Origin: an uncultured Pseudomonadales bacterium
Lineage (GTDB): Bacteria; Pseudomonadota; Gammaproteobacteria; Pseudomonadales; Cellvibrionaceae
Length of the DNA stretch: 64,000 nt
Reading direction: 5' to 3'
Assembly (NCBI GenBank): GCA_947489425.1
Contig: CANLDL010000003.1
Coordinates: 310,001 to 374,000 of the forward strand
Part shown: positions 1 through 9,371 of the stretch, piece after piece
Layout of the letters: each line of letters opens with the position of its first letter
Position numbering within the stretch: the first letter of the stretch is position 1
Notes under the pieces: model-generated
What the model was told of the DNA's origin: nothing
The model's input: the letters and a program-made list of their open reading frames with translations, nothing else
Database searches by the model: none
Translations under genes and position numbers: made by a program

Positions 1-2062
1 GTAAATATAAACGTGTGATTTGGTCATCACTGACTTCTTCACGACTCGCTAAAGAGAAGAAAGCCGGGATATCAGCACTAACAAGATTCATCGCATAGTT
101 TAAATGAGCCATTAATTCTTTTTGCTCTGCCCCACTAATCCCATATTCATCATCTTGCCATTTGGCTTCCATCCAACTTTGTACTATCTGTTTGTGCCTT
201 TCGTTGCTCTGTTTATCACCTGCAGTGCGACTATCTATGTCTTGCATAATGCGATAAACACGCAGCGCAGAGAGTTTTTCATTACTGCCATCTTCAGCAT
301 TATTAATGCTTTCAAGTAAGCCCACCGCCAACTGAGGCAAAAAACGTGTTTGCAGTAAATTAAGATAGGTCTCTTCAACTTTAGGACCAATGGCATGGCC
401 TTGATAAAGCCCCATGTCAGCAACGACTTGTGGTTTTTCACGATAGTTATCAAACAAAGCAATGGCGTTATAGATTTGATTTAACGGCTTCAACATATCG
501 TGGCCGGTGATATCCACTCGCCATTTTTGACCGTTGCTACGTCGCTGGCTCTCTGCGCGTAACGCTTCAAACTGCTGGCTTTCTTTAACCACTTGGGCAG
601 CTGCATTAGTATTGGTCAAATAGTAGTGATGCCAACCACCAATAACGAGCACACCAATTAAAGTAGCCAATACCCCATTAGCTATTAAGGTACGTTTTTT
701 GTGTCGCATCATGCGAATGTTATCGCCCGCAAGTCCCGCTTCTGGGTAAATAATTTTTTGAAAGAGAGATTGCGAAAAATAAGTAACCGAGCGCTTAATC
801 GATTTCGCCGCTTCGATTCTTGCCGGCAAATCATAAGAGGCAGCCGCAGCCTGCACAAAAGTATTGTGTGGAATGCCCTGCTGATAAACCGAAGTAAAGT
901 ACACGCCACGAACGAGAGCAGGCGTAGAGTATCTATCTTGATCTAACACTTCTTCAAAAAAGTCGAGCAGGGTTTCTTTAACACCAACAAGTTGGCGATT
1001 AAAGCTAAATAATCCATTACGTGTTTTTTGATCTGGTGCACTAGCTAAAGCATCAAAGGTTTTTGATGCAAGATTATCGACAAAGGTCTCGTAGTGTAAT
1101 TGTAATTCGTCGAGCCACGCGGATGTATCACTTTTGTTGTCTGCTGACAGCGCAAAACCAAAGGGCTTTTCACGCTCCGCAGGCGAAAGCTGACCAAAGA
1201 AATCTTCGAAACCATCGAGTAAATCAAATTTACTCATAACAACATAAACAGGTAGGCGGGTTCCTAAATTTTCAATAAGCTCTCGCAATCTGTTGCGCAA
1301 TAAGATTGCATAACTTTTACGATCACTCGGCTGCATATTCATAATACTGACTAAATCAACTACCAGTACAATGCCATTAAGCGGGCGACGTGGGCGGCTT
1401 TTTTCGAGCCAGACCACAAAGTCATTCCAAACACGGTGCGGTAGTTCACGAACTTGTTGATCTTCTCCCTCAAAGTCCGCCTTAGGGTTGCCACTAATTA
1501 ATTCACCATCAGGGTCGATTAAAACTGCCTCGTCGCTAATCCACCAGTCGATTTTATAAGGTAAGTTTTCGTACTTGGCTCGCTTACTTTTATTGTAGTG
1601 CGTTTGTATATAATTTTGCCCGGAGCGATTAATCAAACTCGTCTTACCTGAGTTTTCTGCACCAATCACCATGTACCAAGGCAGGGTATAGACATAATTG
1701 CGCTTACCAATATTTAGACGCAATTCTTGCAAAACACGCTCATATTGATGACGCATAGCAAGAAGAATGGGTTTGATTGGATCGGCCTTTTCTTCCTCTT
1801 CTTTTTTAATTGATTGTTGTAATGCGCGATTACGACGGTACATAGCAATAATGCCCGCAACAGCCAAGACAACAAATAACCCCATAGTAATCGACCAACG
1901 TATGGTCAATGACTCTAGAGGATAGCCATCCCCATACTGCCATTTGGGGCCGAGCCACCACAACAACACGAGTAAAGCGATAACGGTTAAGGTTAATAAA
2001 ACAGGTAATGATGACTTCAGTGCCTTAATCACTGCACCGATCAATTTTCTAATAATGCTCAT
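1..2062 (-). CDS. tssM: T6SS inner-membrane protein TssM (IcmF/VasK), partial
   Basis: Only the N-terminal part, about 687 codons, is present; the frame stays open to the window edge, and the family is usually about 1100-1200 residues. Two hydrophobic segments lie near the N terminus (about residues 17-38 and 55-75). They are followed by a cytoplasmic P-loop domain with Walker A GAENSGKT and a VLVVDLVDLV strand. A third membrane segment lies near plus-strand position 640-700, after which the periplasmic part begins. TssM forms the trans-envelope complex with TssL and TssJ. The ATG is 1 nt after the tssA stop, so it is the last visible gene of the T6SS operon. Confidence 0.95.
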   Translation of the reverse strand, partial: MSIIRKLIGAVIKALKSSLPVLLTLTVIALLVLLWWLGPKWQYGDGYPLESLTIRWSITMGLFVVLAVAGIIAMYRRNRALQQSIKKEEEEKADPIKPILLAMRHQYERVLQELRLNIGKRNYVYTLPWYMVIGAENSGKTSLINRSGQNYIQTHYNKSKRAKYENLPYKIDWWISDEAVLIDPDGELISGNPKADFEGEDQQVRELPHRVWNDFVVWLEKSRPRRPLNGIVLVVDLVSIMNMQPSDRKSYAILLRNRLRELIENLGTRLPVYVVMSKFDLLDGFEDFFGQLSPAEREKPFGFALSADNKSDTSAWLDELQLHYETFVDNLASKTFDALASAPDQKTRNGLFSFNRQLVGVKETLLDFFEEVLDQDRYSTPALVRGVYFTSVYQQGIPHNTFVQAAAASYDLPARIEAAKSIKRSVTYFSQSLFQKIIYPEAGLAGDNIRMMRHKKRTLIANGVLATLIGVLVIGGWHHYYLTNTNAAAQVVKESQQFEALRAESQRRSNGQKWRVDITGHDMLKPLNQIYNAIALFDNYREKPQVVADMGLYQGHAIGPKVEETYLNLLQTRFLPQLAVGLLESINNAEDGSNEKLSALRVYRIMQDIDSRTAGDKQSNERHKQIVQSWMEAKWQDDEYGISGAEQKELMAHLNYAMNLVSADIPAFFSLASREEVSDDQITRLYL

Positions 2063-2063
2063 A

Positions 2064-3518
2064 TTATCTCTCGTTCGTCCTATGTTCAGTGGCATCCAGT
2101 AAGGCCTGTATGCGCTGTAGATAATCAGGTTCCCAGTCGCTTACGTAAAAAGTTTTTGATTTTTCAAAGGCGGCTTCTAACATATCACTCGCTAAAACCG
2201 ATAAACCAGATTGATGCAGCGCCTCGCAAGCAAATAACTGTAAGTAGTAAGCCTGCCGTTGAGTTTTCGCGCTGCGTCGACGCTGGTTAATAAAGTCGAG
2301 TGTCTCTAGTACACCTTTCGTACTTAAGTAGTTTTCTATTTCTTGTTGTAAATCACTCCACTCATTTTGTGCTGCACTCGCCTCTAGTGATCCAGTGGTA
2401 TCACCTGTTGCCGACAACAAAGCCTGCACACTTTGCCAAAATTCATCGTCAAGAAAGGGCGTGCCATCGTTAAATTGACTCTCGGATAAATCAGGGATAC
2501 GCGCTAAGAATTGCTGTGTTGCCTGCACAATACTTTGCGCGACTAACACGTACCCTAAGCCATAAGCTACCTGTGCAGCATAGGCGCTACCGGTTAACCA
2601 AAAAGGTGTGTTCATGGCTGTTTTTTCAATACGCTGCAGTAGCTCTACGCTATAATTTTGTGCCTGTATTTGATCACGGTACTCACTTACAATATCTGCA
2701 TTGGGTGGTGCCATCTCGGTTTGTTCGGGCTGGTTTTTTTTACCGGGCGGCGCACTAGCAATACCTTGCCACTTAGCATGGCGACGCAATAAATAACCTA
2801 AAGGGCTATCGGCTTGCTGGCGAGCGGACTGGTCTGCCAGTTCCTGCAATTGCGCTTTAAGGTTTCTATCATCGTGCTTGATATTTGTTTTAGTCGCTGT
2901 CGTCGATGTTGATGCATTAGACCCACGCTGTTGTGACTCACCTTTGGCGGGCGTACTAAAACGACGAAGCTCTGTAAGTTTTGACGGAATTGAATTGAGT
3001 GGATTATCAATCGACTCTTTTTCGAGTACGGCTTTAAGCTTTGCAAATCCTTGCTCGATATTTTCTAACAACTCAAGCTTGATGGGCGGCCGACCCTCCT
3101 CTGGCAATACCAAATCTTTTTGCACAAAGCGGTCTACACGCGCCAACATTTGATCGAACATCATTCTGCGTCGTTGAGCATTTCGCTTACTGCCGTTAGG
3201 AAAACCTTCTTCGTGGTATTGCGTCCAAAAGCCGGCTAGCAGCGCCAAGCTCTCACCAATACCTGGTAGCGGTTCACGTACCATACGTGCAGTGATATAA
3301 AACAGTAGTACCTTAAAATGCTTGCACTCCTGCTTTAAAACTAGAGAGGCAATACGCTCAACATCATCCCATTGAATTTTGTCTTGATGCAAAGAGCCAT
3401 ATTGCGCCATTATTTCGTCGAGGAGTTCGTACTGCTGTCCCTCTTCGCAATTTGCCCCTGCCGGCTGCTCAGTGCTAACCGGTTTAAGTAATTCTTCAAT
3501 CACGTTGGGCCACTCCAT
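2064..3518 (-). CDS. tssA: T6SS baseplate/sheath cap protein TssA (VasJ/ImpA type)
   Basis: The product is about 484 aa. The N terminus has the ImpA_N pattern (WPNVIEELLKPVS followed by PAGANCEE), and the C-terminal half is a VasJ-type helical region with a low-complexity linker around residue 210-250. TssA caps the growing sheath and recruits it to the baseplate. The frame extends upstream to 3680, but family similarity begins at the ATG ending at 3518. The longer version would overlap tagO by 185 nt, whereas this start overlaps it by only 23 nt. The gene lies between tagO and tssM, as in Vibrio cholerae VCA0119. Confidence 0.9.
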   Translation of the reverse strand: MEWPNVIEELLKPVSTEQPAGANCEEGQQYELLDEIMAQYGSLHQDKIQWDDVERIASLVLKQECKHFKVLLFYITARMVREPLPGIGESLALLAGFWTQYHEEGFPNGSKRNAQRRRMMFDQMLARVDRFVQKDLVLPEEGRPPIKLELLENIEQGFAKLKAVLEKESIDNPLNSIPSKLTELRRFSTPAKGESQQRGSNASTSTTATKTNIKHDDRNLKAQLQELADQSARQQADSPLGYLLRRHAKWQGIASAPPGKKNQPEQTEMAPPNADIVSEYRDQIQAQNYSVELLQRIEKTAMNTPFWLTGSAYAAQVAYGLGYVLVAQSIVQATQQFLARIPDLSESQFNDGTPFLDDEFWQSVQALLSATGDTTGSLEASAAQNEWSDLQQEIENYLSTKGVLETLDFINQRRRSAKTQRQAYYLQLFACEALHQSGLSVLASDMLEAAFEKSKTFYVSDWEPDYLQRIQALLDATEHRTNER

Positions 3519-4251
3519 TTGTCCAATGGCAAGCTTGCTGTAGTGCACCGATCTCTTTTGGCAGTTGGGTAATATCAAAGTGGATATCATTAATCGCAGA
3601 CTCGTCGCTATTAATGTACAACCGCTCAACCGATAATAATTTTTGTAATAATCTGATGCTAGGAATACCTCTACCGGCATCTAGTACATAGCCATTTTCG
3701 CTCACTCTCCAAGGGTAAGTGGCAATAGTTTTACCATCGCCATTGTGCAATTCGATATTTAAGCGGTGCACTTTTAGAGGCTTGGTTAACAAGAGTTGTA
3801 AGCGGGTAATGTCATCACTACAACTTGCACTCAATAAAGGTCTAGTACCAGCAGCGGCCAAAGCGGGTACGGTAATAATTACTCGTTCTTGATCTGCCTC
3901 GACATATTCTATTGAAGCAGAAGACAGCAAGCCTATATCATCTTGCGCGCGACGATTTTCTTGTTCCCAAATAATATCGGTAAGGGTCGTGGCAGGCTGA
4001 GGTTTATCTTGCTGTAAAACATCAGAGGGATAAATAGGCGTATTATGTAATTTATCAAAGCAAGCTAAGCGCTCTAAAGGTACTCGCGTGTCAGTACACA
4101 AGCTTACATCGGCCAGAGATTGTGTAGGGTTTAACAAAGCACCACATAAAACAAATAAGTAACTCGAGGCACATGCTGCCTTTTTGACATCTAAACGCTG
4201 GCAACAGTTAGCCATTAATCCTTTCATATTTAAACCTTGAATTCGCATCAT
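3496..4251 (-). CDS. tagO: T6SS-associated protein TagO (VasI family)
   Basis: A 251-aa protein with a hydrophobic segment around residues 28-46 ending in SLADVS, consistent with an export signal. Next comes the family signature CTDTRVPLERLACFDKL, with two conserved cysteines. This matches the VCA0118/VasI/TagO family, an accessory T6SS protein of unclear mechanism. The start overlaps the vasH stop as ATGA, and the 3' end overlaps tssA. The N terminus before the hydrophobic part is long (about 27 residues), so a later internal Met could be the true start. Confidence 0.85.
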   Translation of the reverse strand: MMRIQGLNMKGLMANCCQRLDVKKAACASSYLFVLCGALLNPTQSLADVSLCTDTRVPLERLACFDKLHNTPIYPSDVLQQDKPQPATTLTDIIWEQENRRAQDDIGLLSSASIEYVEADQERVIITVPALAAAGTRPLLSASCSDDITRLQLLLTKPLKVHRLNIELHNGDGKTIATYPWRVSENGYVLDAGRGIPSIRLLQKLLSVERLYINSDESAINDIHFDITQLPKEIGALQQACHWTNGVAQRD

Positions 4252-5840
4252 ACGCTCACCTCATGGTGATCTATTTTTAGTTTTTGGCATTTATAAGCCA
4301 GAGTTCTTTTGGGTAGGTTGAGGCTGTCAGCAACGAGTCCTCGATTGCCACTGTATTGCTGCAAGCGATGGGAAATTAGCTCACGTTCAAACTGCGCTAC
4401 GGCAACACGCAAGTCATCACCATCAAATAATTTATCGTCTACGGGTGAATTATTATTTTGCGCGAGCTGACTATATTCGCACCATTGTTGCAAGCATTCA
4501 CTCAGCGTATCATTTTCGCTATCTTGTCCTATAAGGCTGTCGAAGTAGCTGTATAAAAAATTTTCTAACTCACGCACGTTGCCCGGCCAGTTATGTTGTG
4601 CGAGTTTGGTTATATCTTGCTTTGATAGTGTTAGCTGATAGTGGCCGTATTTTTCTTTGTAGAGCTGCAAAAAATGCTGACAAAATAAAGGAATATCATC
4701 CAAATGCTCACGCAGTGCGGGTGGTTTAATACGCATTTGGCACAGTCGGTAGAATAAGTCGCGACGAAATTTTCCGTCTTCAACATGCTGCGCAAGAGAT
4801 ACATTGGTTGCGCTAAGCAATCTAAAATCGACGGGACGCTCGACGACTTCACCGACTCTACGAAAACTTTTTTCGTTTAACACACGCAACAATGTTGCCT
4901 GTAAGTTAATGGGCATCTCGCCTATTTCGTCGAGAAACAACACACCTCCATCGGCCGCTTCGATTAACCCTTTTTTATTTTCTACACTGCCGGTATAGGC
5001 TCCTTTTTTTGCGCCAAATAATTCAACAGAAATTAAATCCTCGGGCAGTGCTGCGCAGTTTATGGCAACAAAAGGCTGATTATTACCCACCGAATAATGA
5101 TGAATTAATTTAGCGATGCACTCTTTACCCGTACCCGTTTCACCTTCGATAAGAACCGCTTGCTTATTGCTGGCCGCATGCAGTATGGCTTTTTTTACTT
5201 TGTTACAAGTACCTGTATTACCGACATACTGCCGATTGAGTTCATCGTATTGTGCCTGTTGATAAGCATGTTGCCCTTGGCGTTTTACCTCGTGTTGTAA
5301 ATAATATTTTTGTGCATTTTGCTTGTCCTCACGCTGAGCTCTCACTAATAGTGCCGCGAGTACTGCAAGCTCTGGACTATTTTTATCCATCAAAAATTGA
5401 CCGCTCTGCTCGCAACGCGTCAAAAAGACCAGCACACCGTGTACAATTTGCTCATCAGATGACTCTAAGACACTCACCGAAAGCCACGGGTTATCGGAAA
5501 ACTGTGATTGAAATTGTTGGAAGACGGTGTGACTACTTGCATGGCTATGCAAGCGTGTTGTTTTGTAATCGCTACGCATAACATAGCTGTGGCTAATTAG
5601 GCTACTGGTATCTGCCGTGAGAAAGTTCGGAAAGTCTGGCAAGGTCTGATTATTATTGCCAAGTTTAAGTACCGCTTGCAGCGTTTGTTTACTGATGTCG
5701 GGCTCATAAAGCGCTACCATGACATCTGACGAGATATTATTTAAGAGCGACTGGATATATTGTTTTAATCCAGCACGCTCAGTATCGGCCAATAAAATTG
5801 AGCTTAAATGATGTAATAGTGTGTTGCTCACCATTGTCAC
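4248..5840 (-). CDS. vasH: Sigma-54-dependent T6SS activator VasH
   Basis: A 530-aa enhancer-binding protein. An N-terminal GAF-like sensor region (about 1-170) precedes an AAA+ domain with Walker A GETGTGKE (233-240), a GAFTGA-loop variant GAYTGS (280-285) and Walker B LFLDEIGE (301-308). The domain ends in WPGNVRELENF, and a Fis-type helix-turn-helix lies near the C terminus. In V. cholerae VasH activates T6SS genes with RpoN. The gene abuts clpV and overlaps tagO by 4 nt, so it is translated from the operon it may control. No receiver domain is seen, so control is presumably by ligand or level rather than phosphorylation. Confidence 0.93.
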   Translation of the reverse strand: MTMVSNTLLHHLSSILLADTERAGLKQYIQSLLNNISSDVMVALYEPDISKQTLQAVLKLGNNNQTLPDFPNFLTADTSSLISHSYVMRSDYKTTRLHSHASSHTVFQQFQSQFSDNPWLSVSVLESSDEQIVHGVLVFLTRCEQSGQFLMDKNSPELAVLAALLVRAQREDKQNAQKYYLQHEVKRQGQHAYQQAQYDELNRQYVGNTGTCNKVKKAILHAASNKQAVLIEGETGTGKECIAKLIHHYSVGNNQPFVAINCAALPEDLISVELFGAKKGAYTGSVENKKGLIEAADGGVLFLDEIGEMPINLQATLLRVLNEKSFRRVGEVVERPVDFRLLSATNVSLAQHVEDGKFRRDLFYRLCQMRIKPPALREHLDDIPLFCQHFLQLYKEKYGHYQLTLSKQDITKLAQHNWPGNVRELENFLYSYFDSLIGQDSENDTLSECLQQWCEYSQLAQNNNSPVDDKLFDGDDLRVAVAQFERELISHRLQQYSGNRGLVADSLNLPKRTLAYKCQKLKIDHHEVSV

Positions 5841-8459
5841 TTAGACCTCGACATCCGCTTCAAAGGCACCATCAGCATAGCGCACACTCGCTTGGCTTAG
5901 GCTGTCGCCCTGTGCAACTTTGGCCAGTACTTGTAGTGACAACGGCGGTAATAGTTTGCCCTCGATGGTGGCATCGAGCATACGTGCCCCACTCTCGCGC
6001 TGCACCCCTTGATTACATAGCATATCCTTAACACTATCGTCGATTTCCAAGGGTGCTTTGTAGCGTTCAAAAAATTGCTTTTGTAATTTTTCGAGGCGGC
6101 CAAGTACAATATTACCAATGGTTTCCTGATCCAAAAATGCAAAACGTATGGTTTGCATACGCGCCAAAAGTGCAGGCTTAAAGAAGTGTCGCAAGCTCTC
6201 GTCCAACTGCTCCTGGCTCAGTTCACCATCGTCGAGTAAGTGACTGGATGCTTGATCAAAACCTAAATTTGAAGTGAGAAAAAAGACATTATTTTTGCAA
6301 TCGATTATGCGACCTTCACCATCGGCGAACTCGCCTTTATCAAAAGCTTGATAAAATAAATTAAACACATCGGGATGTGCTTTTTCGACTTCATCAAGCA
6401 ACACCACCGAGTAAGGACGCTGACGAATCGCTTCGCTCAGCACACCACCCTCACCGTAACCCACATATCCCGGAGGCGAGCCAATTAGGCGAGAAAGGCT
6501 ATGCTTCTCTTGGTATTCCGACATGTTGATGGTGGTCATAAATTGCTTTCCGCCAAATAGGCGATCAGCAATTTGTGTTGCAGTCTCAGTTTTACCCACA
6601 CCGCTTGGACCAATCAACAAAAAAGCACCTAATGGTGTACCAGGGCGTTTTAAGTCGGCCATTGCCGTCAACATGTGGTTGTGAATTTTGCTAACGGCTT
6701 CACCCTGACCCAAAATTTGCCCATTAAGGTAGCTATCGAGGTCACGCAGGCGCTCAAGGCTACTACCACTAATGGTGTTAGCGGGGATTCCTGTCCAATC
6801 AGCAATCACTTGGGAGATTTGGCTTTCATCAACATCCACGCTTAGCAATGCATGCGTTCGCTGCAGCTGCTGCAACTCTTCCATCCATTCGCCTAAGTTA
6901 CCCTCACTTTCGGGAGCCGACGAACTTTCTTGATCTGGGCTTTCTATTTTTTGACGCGCATCAATGATTTTATCGATGAGGTTTTTTTGTTGTTGCCATA
7001 ACTCATGGGTTTTTTCTTGCTCGAGGTTGGCCTCGATTATCTGCTGCTCTAACAGCTCGATACGAGTAGTATCGACGGCACGACCATAGCGTCGCTCACG
7101 TTCTAATAGTTCTATTTCTGCTTCGGCCTGTACTTTTTGGTTCTCTAATCTTACAAGCGAACGCGGCGGCGTTTCTAATGCAGTTGACACGCGAGCTGCG
7201 GCCGTATCAAGTACGTCAATGGCTTTATCGGGAAGTTGACGACCCGACAAATAACGCGATGATTGTGACGCCGCTGCAATTAATGCGTTATCGGTAATAA
7301 AAACTCGATGGGTTTTTTCATAAATACTGCGCAAACCTCGTAGTATATGAACTGCCTGCTCAACACTGGGTTCATCAAGCTTTACTAGTTGAAAACGTCT
7401 AGAAAGCGCTGCATCTTTCTCAAAATATTTTTTATATTCTGACCAAGTCGTCGCAGCAATAACACGCAACTCTCCACGCGCAAGTTCAGGTTTTAAAAGG
7501 TTAGCCGCATCGCTACCCCCAGCTTGGTTACCTGCACCGATTAATGTATGCGCTTCATCAATAAATAAAATGATAGGCTGTTCGGAATTTTTTACTTGAT
7601 CAATAACAGCTTTAAGGCGCTTTTCAAATTCACCTTTTACCGATGCACCCGCTTGCAAAGCGCCAATGTCTAAACCCCATAGCGCAACACCGCGTAGCGG
7701 CTCGGGCACTTTATCATCAACAATGCGCAGAGCTAAACCTTCGATCAATGCGCTTTTACCTACACCCGCATCACCCACAGCAATGGGGTTATTTTTGCGC
7801 CTGCGAGAAAGAATATCGATCATTTGATCAATTTCATCGTCTCGGCATAGCACTGGGTCAATATGTCCATCGCGAGCACGCTCGGTAAAATCAATACCGT
7901 AGGAAGCTAGTGGCGTATTTTCACCATTGTCACCGATTGACCCAGATTTCCCCTTAGCTGATGCTTCATCGGTGCCATCTTCAGACTCCGATGTGTTAGC
8001 TAATAACGGCGTAAATTGTTTGCGCAAAGTTTCGCGATTAATAGGGTCAAGTAAAGTGATTAGTGGCAATGGCAAGTAGCGTGCAGCGTTAACTAATACC
8101 ACCAAAAATACAGCTCCACTGCGCACTTTTGAATGGCCATTTTCTAGCGAGCCTAGCAACCATGCTTCTTGCATAACCTCCAATAGTAGAGGCGAAAACG
8201 CGGGATACTGCCCGTTAGCTAACTGGTCTGAAACAAAGCTGTCGGACAAATCACGCATAAAATCTTCATGGTGAATATTGGCTTGGCGCAAAATACTGCG
8301 CAGGTCACTTAAAGGGTTTTCTGCTAATTTATATAAAATATGCTCAACACTTATTTCGTCACTGCCTTTGGCAATCGCAAGACTTGCAGACTCCTCTAGG
8401 GCATGACGACACTCGTCGTTCAGTTTTTCTATAATTTTTGCTATATCAATACGAATCAT
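5841..8459 (-). CDS. clpV: T6SS sheath-disassembly AAA+ ATPase ClpV (TssH)
   Basis: An 872-aa ClpB-like protein that recycles contracted TssB/TssC sheaths. It has an N domain (about 1-150), then a first AAA+ module with Walker A GDAGVGKS (229-236) and Walker B LFIDEAHTLIGAG. A coiled M region (about 430-540) follows. The second AAA+ module has Walker A GPSGVGKT and Walker B VVLLDEVEKAHPDV, with a ClpB C-terminal domain. The length is typical of ClpV1. It lies between tssL and vasH; its T6SS context, rather than motif content alone, separates it from housekeeping ClpB. Confidence 0.95.
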   Translation of the reverse strand: MIRIDIAKIIEKLNDECRHALEESASLAIAKGSDEISVEHILYKLAENPLSDLRSILRQANIHHEDFMRDLSDSFVSDQLANGQYPAFSPLLLEVMQEAWLLGSLENGHSKVRSGAVFLVVLVNAARYLPLPLITLLDPINRETLRKQFTPLLANTSESEDGTDEASAKGKSGSIGDNGENTPLASYGIDFTERARDGHIDPVLCRDDEIDQMIDILSRRRKNNPIAVGDAGVGKSALIEGLALRIVDDKVPEPLRGVALWGLDIGALQAGASVKGEFEKRLKAVIDQVKNSEQPIILFIDEAHTLIGAGNQAGGSDAANLLKPELARGELRVIAATTWSEYKKYFEKDAALSRRFQLVKLDEPSVEQAVHILRGLRSIYEKTHRVFITDNALIAAASQSSRYLSGRQLPDKAIDVLDTAAARVSTALETPPRSLVRLENQKVQAEAEIELLERERRYGRAVDTTRIELLEQQIIEANLEQEKTHELWQQQKNLIDKIIDARQKIESPDQESSSAPESEGNLGEWMEELQQLQRTHALLSVDVDESQISQVIADWTGIPANTISGSSLERLRDLDSYLNGQILGQGEAVSKIHNHMLTAMADLKRPGTPLGAFLLIGPSGVGKTETATQIADRLFGGKQFMTTINMSEYQEKHSLSRLIGSPPGYVGYGEGGVLSEAIRQRPYSVVLLDEVEKAHPDVFNLFYQAFDKGEFADGEGRIIDCKNNVFFLTSNLGFDQASSHLLDDGELSQEQLDESLRHFFKPALLARMQTIRFAFLDQETIGNIVLGRLEKLQKQFFERYKAPLEIDDSVKDMLCNQGVQRESGARMLDATIEGKLLPPLSLQVLAKVAQGDSLSQASVRYADGAFEADVEV

Positions 8460-8498
8460 TGGTTTTATTCATCTACGCGGATAGTAAAAGTCACCTGC

Positions 8499-9371
8499 TT
8501 ATTGCAAGATAGAGATTAATTGCTGAATAGCTGTTTCGGCAGCTCGATCAACTTGGCTGTAATACCACGCAAAACTAGCCGCGAGTACGCCGGTCAAACC
8601 CAACCAAATACTCCATAGAGGGAGCTGCTTACTTATGCGATATTTACTATTGCGCACGTTACCGGTATTGGGGAGCAGCCCTACTGTGCTCTGGTCTTTA
8701 AACTCACGTATTTTTTGATGCAGACGTCGAATGAGGCTATTGAGCTGCTCGTAGCCATCACTGCTCATGCCATATTTTCCGCGAAAGCCCAGCGATAACA
8801 TCATATAAAAGTATTCGAGCATATCTTGGTAAAGGTCTGGCTCTTGCAGCATGCGATTGAGGATAGTGAAAAACTTTTCGCCACCCCATGTCTCTTGATG
8901 GTAGGCGCTAAGCATTGACTGTTTTGTCCACATGGAGTTAAGCCCCCAGGTGGTACTCATGACCGCTTCATCTATAAATGTGCATAGGCAATAATGGAAA
9001 GCAATTTGAGTGGCTCGATCATAATCGTATTGGCGCATCTCTTCTTCTAGCGAAGCAATATCATTGCGCACTCTGTTATATAGGTGCTCAACATCTGGGT
9101 GATCAGCTAGGTCACGCATACGTAAAACCAAACCAAACAATGAGGTACTTGCATCGATCATCGGGTTGAGGCTATGGCCTCGCATTTTGAACCAGAGGTC
9201 AGTATCAAGATTAATATCGTCGATACCTTCAAAACCAATATGGTCGCGCTGTTGAACAAGAAATCCGTTATTGCCTTGATCAATATAGCTGACACCCTGC
9301 GGCGCAATAGGATTTACTGGCTCGTCCATGCGCGCAATATTGTTACCGTTGTTGGTCGTATTCGTGCTCAT
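8499..9371 (-). CDS. tssL: T6SS inner-membrane protein TssL (DotU/IcmH)
   Basis: A 290-aa tail-anchored protein. The cytoplasmic DotU domain (about 50-240) includes FHYCLCTFIDEAVMSTTWG and a GGEKFFTILNRM segment. One transmembrane helix lies at about 252-272, followed by a short periplasmic tail. There is no C-terminal OmpA/peptidoglycan-binding extension, so this is the short TssL form; envelope anchoring would need another protein. The gene directly abuts the tssK stop. TssL joins TssM and TssJ in the membrane complex and contacts TssK in the baseplate. Confidence 0.94.
   Translation of the reverse strand: MSTNTTNNGNNIARMDEPVNPIAPQGVSYIDQGNNGFLVQQRDHIGFEGIDDINLDTDLWFKMRGHSLNPMIDASTSLFGLVLRMRDLADHPDVEHLYNRVRNDIASLEEEMRQYDYDRATQIAFHYCLCTFIDEAVMSTTWGLNSMWTKQSMLSAYHQETWGGEKFFTILNRMLQEPDLYQDMLEYFYMMLSLGFRGKYGMSSDGYEQLNSLIRRLHQKIREFKDQSTVGLLPNTGNVRNSKYRISKQLPLWSIWLGLTGVLAASFAWYYSQVDRAAETAIQQLISILQ

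Noticed and set aside
701..946. Plus-strand frame inside tssM
   Set aside because: It overlaps the strongly coding minus-strand tssM frame and resembles no protein family.
2064..3680. A longer tssA starting at 3680
   Set aside because: The extra 54 residues lie inside tagO and are not ImpA-like; the ATG ending at 3518 begins the conserved MEWPNVIEELL region.
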